From the NCBI GenBank assembly GCA_002372375.1, contig DFGJ01000025.1:1-35289 (forward strand): a DNA stretch of 35,289 nucleotides, written 5' to 3'. The stretch comes from Ruminococcaceae bacterium UBA3753. GTDB taxonomy: Bacteria > Bacillota > Clostridia > Oscillospirales > Acutalibacteraceae. This document shows positions 31,442 through 35,289 of the stretch, piece by piece. The notes beneath the pieces are model-generated. The model was not told the DNA's origin. It ran no database searches and worked only from the letters and a program-made list of their open reading frames with translations. Each line of letters opens with the position of its first letter. Position 1 is the stretch's first letter. The translations under genes and the position numbers were made by a program.

Positions 31442-34243
31442 ATGCAAAAAGTAGATTATAACAGTACTTTGAATTTGCCAAATACCAATTTCCCGATGAG
31501 GGCGAATCTACCGGAAAAAGAGAAAGAAATATTAAAAAAATGGGAAGATGATAACACTTATGAAAGGTTGAAAGAAAAGAAAAAAGATTTTCCCAACTAC
31601 ACTCTCCACGATGGCCCCCCTTATGCTAACGGAGCGATCCATATGGGCCATGCTTTGAATAAAATTTTAAAAGATTTCGTGGTTCGTTATAAGAATATGT
31701 CTGGCTATAAAGCGTTGCTTATTCCAGGTTGGGATACTCATGGACTTCCAACCGAACTTAAAGCCATGAAGAAAGTGAAATCTGGCAAAGAAGTTTCAGC
31801 AGCTGAGATAAGAAGGATATGTAAAGAGTTTGTTAAAAAATACATAGATGAGCAAAAAGAGGGCTTTAAAAGGTTAGGAGTAATAGCTGATTTTAAAAAG
31901 CCTTACATAACTTTAGAAAAAGACTATGAAGCCGCTCAGTTAGAAGTATTTGCAAAGATGGTCAGTAAGGGTTGCATATACAGGGGACTTAAGCCTGTTT
32001 ATTGGTGTGGCAGCTGCAGAACAGCTTTGGCTGAAGCTGAGATTGAGTACCAGAAAGATATTTGCAAGTCAATTTATGTTAAGTTTAAAGTAGAAGATGA
32101 TCGAGGTATTTTTAAAGACCTAGGAATAGACCCTGAAAAAGTCAATTTCTTAATATGGACTACGACCACTTGGACCCTCCCTGCAAATGTAGCGATATGT
32201 CTTAACAAATATTTTGTATATTCTCTTGTAAAATGTGAAGATAAGTATTACGTAGTTGCTAAAAATTTAGTGGAGACTGTTATGCAACAGGGTGGCGTGG
32301 AAAATTATGAAAAAATAAAAGACTTTAAAGGGCAAAGTTTAGAAAAAATTAAGACGAAACACCCATTTTTGGATAAAACCTCTCTTGTCGTTTTAGGGGA
32401 TCACGTCACTTTAGAATCTGGTACAGGCTGCGTTCACACCGCTCCAGGCCACGGCCTTGAAGATTTTTCGGTTTGCCAAAATTACGAAGAACTTAGAGAA
32501 ATTCCAGTTGCAGTCGACTACAAGGGGAAGATGACGGAAATTTGTGGAGAATTTTCTGGGCTTACAGTGGAAGAGGCTAACGAGAAAATATATGAAAGTT
32601 TAGAAAAAAATGGTCGATTATTTGCTACCAAGACCTATGAGCACTCTTACCCGCACTGCTGGCGGTGCAAAAAGCCCGTAATATTTAGGGCAACTAAGCA
32701 ATGGTTTTGTAGTGTAGATTCCTTCAAAGAAGATGCTGTAAAAGAATCTCGGAAAGTTAACTGGATTCCTTCTTGGGGTAAAGACCGAATAAAGAGTATG
32801 ATAACCGAAAGAAAAGACTGGTGCATATCCAGGCAAAGGCGTTGGGGCGTACCCATACCTGTTTTTTACTGTGAAAACTGTGAGGAGCCTCTGCTTCGCG
32901 AAGATGTGATTTTACATGTTTCGGAGCTTTTTAGAAAGAACGGTGCCGATGTTTGGTACGAGAAAGATGAAAAAGATCTTTTACCTGACGACGTTTGTTG
33001 CAATAAATGTGGCTATGAAAGCTTTGTTAAAGAAACTGATATTTTAGATGTCTGGTTTGATTCAGGTGTTAGTCATACATCAGTTTGTAAGCAAAGGGAG
33101 GAATTAAATTTTCCTGCGGATCTCTACCTTGAGGGTGCTGACCAGTATAGAGGTTGGTTTCAGTCTTCGCTTTTAACGAGTGTAGCTGCAAATGGGGTGG
33201 CACCTTATAAAACGGTAGTTACACATGGTTGGGTTGTAGATGGTGAAGGTAGAAAGCAGTCTAAATCTTTGGGCAACGGGATTAGTCCGGAAGACATAGT
33301 AAAGATTTACGGTGCTGATGTTTTAAGGCTCTGGGTGGCATCTTCGGATTATCACGCTGATGTAAAGATATCAGAGAAAATTTTGAAACAAATAGCAGAG
33401 AGTTATAGAAAAATTCGTAATACGGCAAGGTATATTTTAGGTAATATTTTTGATTTAGACATAAGTAAAGAGTTAATAGAATTAGAGAACTTGTTGCCTT
33501 TGGACAAATGGATTTTGTATAAACTAAATTATGTTATAAGAGAGTCTATTGAAGGGTATGAAACTTTTGAATTTAGTAAAGTTTATAGAAATATATATAC
33601 TTTCTGTGTTGTAGAACTATCTAACTACTACTTAGATGTTATAAAGGATCGACTTTATGTTAGAGCGAAAAAGTGCTATGAAAGAAAAAGTGCACAGACT
33701 ACAATCTATTTAGTTTTAAACACTTTAATAAAATTGCTAGCTCCTATTTTGCCGTTTACGTCAAACGAGGTTTGGGAGTACATACCACATCAGAAAGTAG
33801 AAGACAATGAAAATATATTGTTCAATAATATGCCCGCTGTGTTAGTCTTAAACCTTGATAATAAATTTATAAATTTGTGGACTAAAATAGATTCAATACG
33901 TGAAAAAGTAGTAAAAAAGCTAGAAGTTTCTAGAGCAGGGAAATCAATTGGATCGTCGCTAGAAGCGGAAGTTACTATCGACTTTGTAAAAAAAGAAGAT
34001 TACGAACTATTTAAGCATTTAGAGAAAACTTTCGCGGAGATCTTTATTGTTTCCAAAGTTAATTTAAGGTTAGCTGGTAAATCAAATTCTAGTTTGGAAG
34101 ATCCAAAAAGTGATTTTGTAATAAATATTGGTAAGGCAAAAGGGGAAAAGTGCCCTAGATGTTGGTGTTTTAGTGAATATATCGATGAAAAAGATGGGAA
34201 ATTTGTTTGCGAAAAGTGCGAAAAAGTATTAAGTAGTAGTTAG
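31442..34243 (+). CDS. ileS: Isoleucyl-tRNA synthetase
   Basis: Charges tRNA-Ile with isoleucine in the cytosol. 933 residues from the ATG at 31442 (a TTG five codons upstream is less likely). The class I HIGH motif is HMGH at 67-70. The CP1 editing domain has WTTTTWTLPANVA and GTGCVHTAPGHG. The catalytic region has LDVWFDSGVSH and GADQYRGWFQSS. The KMSKS loop reads KQSKS (605-609), an unusual Met-to-Gln change. The C-terminus carries the zinc site CPRCWC...CEKC. No T-box leader is visible upstream, unlike many Clostridia aminoacyl-tRNA synthetase genes. A TATAAT lies at 31389-31394. The ribosome binding site is weak. Confidence 0.97.
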   Translation: MQKVDYNSTLNLPNTNFPMRANLPEKEKEILKKWEDDNTYERLKEKKKDFPNYTLHDGPPYANGAIHMGHALNKILKDFVVRYKNMSGYKALLIPGWDTHGLPTELKAMKKVKSGKEVSAAEIRRICKEFVKKYIDEQKEGFKRLGVIADFKKPYITLEKDYEAAQLEVFAKMVSKGCIYRGLKPVYWCGSCRTALAEAEIEYQKDICKSIYVKFKVEDDRGIFKDLGIDPEKVNFLIWTTTTWTLPANVAICLNKYFVYSLVKCEDKYYVVAKNLVETVMQQGGVENYEKIKDFKGQSLEKIKTKHPFLDKTSLVVLGDHVTLESGTGCVHTAPGHGLEDFSVCQNYEELREIPVAVDYKGKMTEICGEFSGLTVEEANEKIYESLEKNGRLFATKTYEHSYPHCWRCKKPVIFRATKQWFCSVDSFKEDAVKESRKVNWIPSWGKDRIKSMITERKDWCISRQRRWGVPIPVFYCENCEEPLLREDVILHVSELFRKNGADVWYEKDEKDLLPDDVCCNKCGYESFVKETDILDVWFDSGVSHTSVCKQREELNFPADLYLEGADQYRGWFQSSLLTSVAANGVAPYKTVVTHGWVVDGEGRKQSKSLGNGISPEDIVKIYGADVLRLWVASSDYHADVKISEKILKQIAESYRKIRNTARYILGNIFDLDISKELIELENLLPLDKWILYKLNYVIRESIEGYETFEFSKVYRNIYTFCVVELSNYYLDVIKDRLYVRAKKCYERKSAQTTIYLVLNTLIKLLAPILPFTSNEVWEYIPHQKVEDNENILFNNMPAVLVLNLDNKFINLWTKIDSIREKVVKKLEVSRAGKSIGSSLEAEVTIDFVKKEDYELFKHLEKTFAEIFIVSKVNLRLAGKSNSSLEDPKSDFVINIGKAKGEKCPRCWCFSEYIDEKDGKFVCEKCEKVLSSS

Positions 34244-34737
34244 CAAAAAGTATAGAGCTTTTTGTTGAGCGAGGTGTCGTTACTTTGTTTTGTTAGTGCT
34301 AAGGTTGCTACTCGGCGGGTTTTTGTGTAAAGTTCTGTGTGGGCTTTTTCATGTTGTCGAATTTAGTCTGAGTGTGGCTAGTTGTACAGTTTGGTGTTTA
34401 TAGCGTACCGCCAGTTCCTTGTTGGTAAAGCAAGTATAAAGAAGAGCCGAGGGTATAGATGTTTGGTTGATGCATAAGCGATCAAGGTTTAGAGCTTGTT
34501 TAGAGAAGTTCGAAAAAAATTTTTCGAGTGAAGAGCAGTATTAATCATGTGCTAGGAGAGTTAAACATAAAAGTGGTTAAAAATTAAACAATCAGATTTA
34601 ACTTTGAAATTTAAATAAACAAGAACAGCAAGTTCGGATTTTTTACTCACGTTTCACAAAACGAGAAAGGCCCTTTGCTTTTGATCGCTTAAACTCCAGG
34701 CCTTTGCTTATAATTTTGAAATCTTAATTTTAATGTA
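34244..34737. other. 0.5-kb spacer with a long-range inverted repeat
   Basis: No gene recognised. TAAGCGATCAA (34475-34485) and TTGATCGCTTA (34681-34691) are perfect complements 195 bases apart. The first 150 bases are G+T-rich on the plus strand, like the region after rpsG. Confidence 0.45.
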
Positions 34738-34766
34738 TTGACTTTTTATATAAAAAATGTTAAAAT
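34738..34766 (+). promoter_or_regulatory. Promoter of the 34799 gene
   Basis: TTGACT (34738-34743), 17 bases, TAAAAT (34761-34766), identical in hexamers and spacing to the promoter at 6027-6055. Confidence 0.8.
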
Positions 34767-34798
34767 CTAAGTTAGTATTAAATAGGAGGTTTTTTGTA

Positions 34799-35289
34799 GT
34801 GAAAAGATGGAACAGAACGATTTCAAGTGCTTTACTTGGTGCCCTCTCAACAAGTTCAGGTGGCTTTTTGGATGTTAGTGCATTTAATGAGGTTGGTAAT
34901 GACACGAATGAAGCGAAGAAAGTTTTTAGGGATTCATTTGATAAAGGTGGTAAAAATATAAATGGTGGAAGTAGCTCTTTTTTTCGTCGTGAAAATGGAA
35001 GCGTACTATCTAATTTTTGGAATTCGCTAACTGCTCAAGATTTGTTTGCTATCTTTGCGCTTGCAGCCGCAGTGGGTGTTTACGGGTTTGATAAATTTAG
35101 AGGTAGGGGTAACGTAGTTCAGGATAATGTCGAAAAGAATGACGAAAAGAATGTCGAAAAGAATGTCGAAAAGAATGACGAAAAGAATGTCGAAAAGAAT
35201 GTCGAAAAGAATGTCGAAAAGAATGTCGAAAAGAATGATGAAAAGAATGACAAAAAGAATGTCGAAAAGGATGACAAAAAGGATGACAA
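34799..35289 (+). CDS. Exported/membrane repeat protein, 5' part (runs off the window)
   Basis: Start GTG at 34799 with AGGAGG (34784-34789). 163 codons are visible and the frame is open at the window end. The N-terminus KRWNRTISSALLGALSTSSG, followed by GFLDVSA-FNE, looks like a signal peptide. A hydrophobic helix (DLFAIFALAAAVGVYGF, about residues 81-97) follows a Gly/Asn/Ser-rich segment. From residue 110 the protein is a tandem array of NVEK/NDEK tetrapeptides. The plan is close to that of the protein at the start of the window (charged repeats and one membrane helix). Function unknown; the repeats suggest a flexible, length-variable charged stalk. Confidence 0.75.
   Translation, partial: MKRWNRTISSALLGALSTSSGGFLDVSAFNEVGNDTNEAKKVFRDSFDKGGKNINGGSSSFFRRENGSVLSNFWNSLTAQDLFAIFALAAAVGVYGFDKFRGRGNVVQDNVEKNDEKNVEKNVEKNDEKNVEKNVEKNVEKNVEKNDEKNDKKNVEKDDKKDD
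35126..35289 (+). repeat. 12-bp in-frame tandem array
   Basis: Repeats of AATGTCGAAAAG with the variants AATGACGAAAAG and AATGACAAAAAG, about 13 units to the window end, encoding NVEK/NDEK/NDKK. It continues beyond the window. Confidence 0.92.

Overview
The window is AT-rich and reads as part of a host-associated Clostridia-type (Bacillota) genome undergoing erosion. The Clostridia placement rests on a TSCPD protein, a double zinc-ribbon protein, a BcrA/BadF-type dehydratase activase pair, a probable DUF6514 protein, TTG/GTG starts and strong Shine-Dalgarno sites. The coding regions I accept cover only about 63% of the window. There are several decayed genes and long empty spacers, as expected in reductive evolution of a symbiont. 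No rRNA, tRNA, insertion sequence or CRISPR array was seen.

Layout. 1-1.4 kb: the 3' part of a membrane-anchored, acidic-repeat, coiled-coil protein. 1.7-2.75 kb: rpsL-rpsG with its own promoter but no fusA/tuf after it, followed by a G+T-rich, probably transcribed non-coding stretch. 3.3-4.1 kb: an orphan ABC-3 metal permease. 4.1-4.8 kb: decayed LRR-like repeats, then trmD on the minus strand. 6-9.7 kb: sparse, with a Nif11-type leader peptide gene, a small exported protein, a catalytic-domain-only Mrr nuclease and a frameshifted double-glycine peptide gene. 9.7-20.7 kb: mostly minus strand, with the two parts of a dehydratase/activase system, a tandem GNAT, an M24 aminopeptidase, rpsU, a truncated acyltransferase-3 and a zinc-ribbon protein.

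21-35 kb is the accessory part: a second Nif11-like double-glycine peptide, four 185-bp tandem repeats, and six exported-looking proteins of unknown function. These six have Sec-type signal peptides ending in A-X-A followed by coiled-coil or low-complexity regions, and most have clear promoters. Between them lie small conserved genes, candidate structured RNAs and palindromic regulatory sites, with ileS near the end.

The most interesting themes are (i) an expanded family of repeat-rich exported proteins that could act at a host interface, (ii) three dispersed double-glycine leader peptides with no maturation or export genes nearby, (iii) candidate non-coding RNAs in the G+T-rich spacers, and (iv) tandem repeat arrays showing mosaic exchange between copies. 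Functions of the exported proteins and RNAs are inference.
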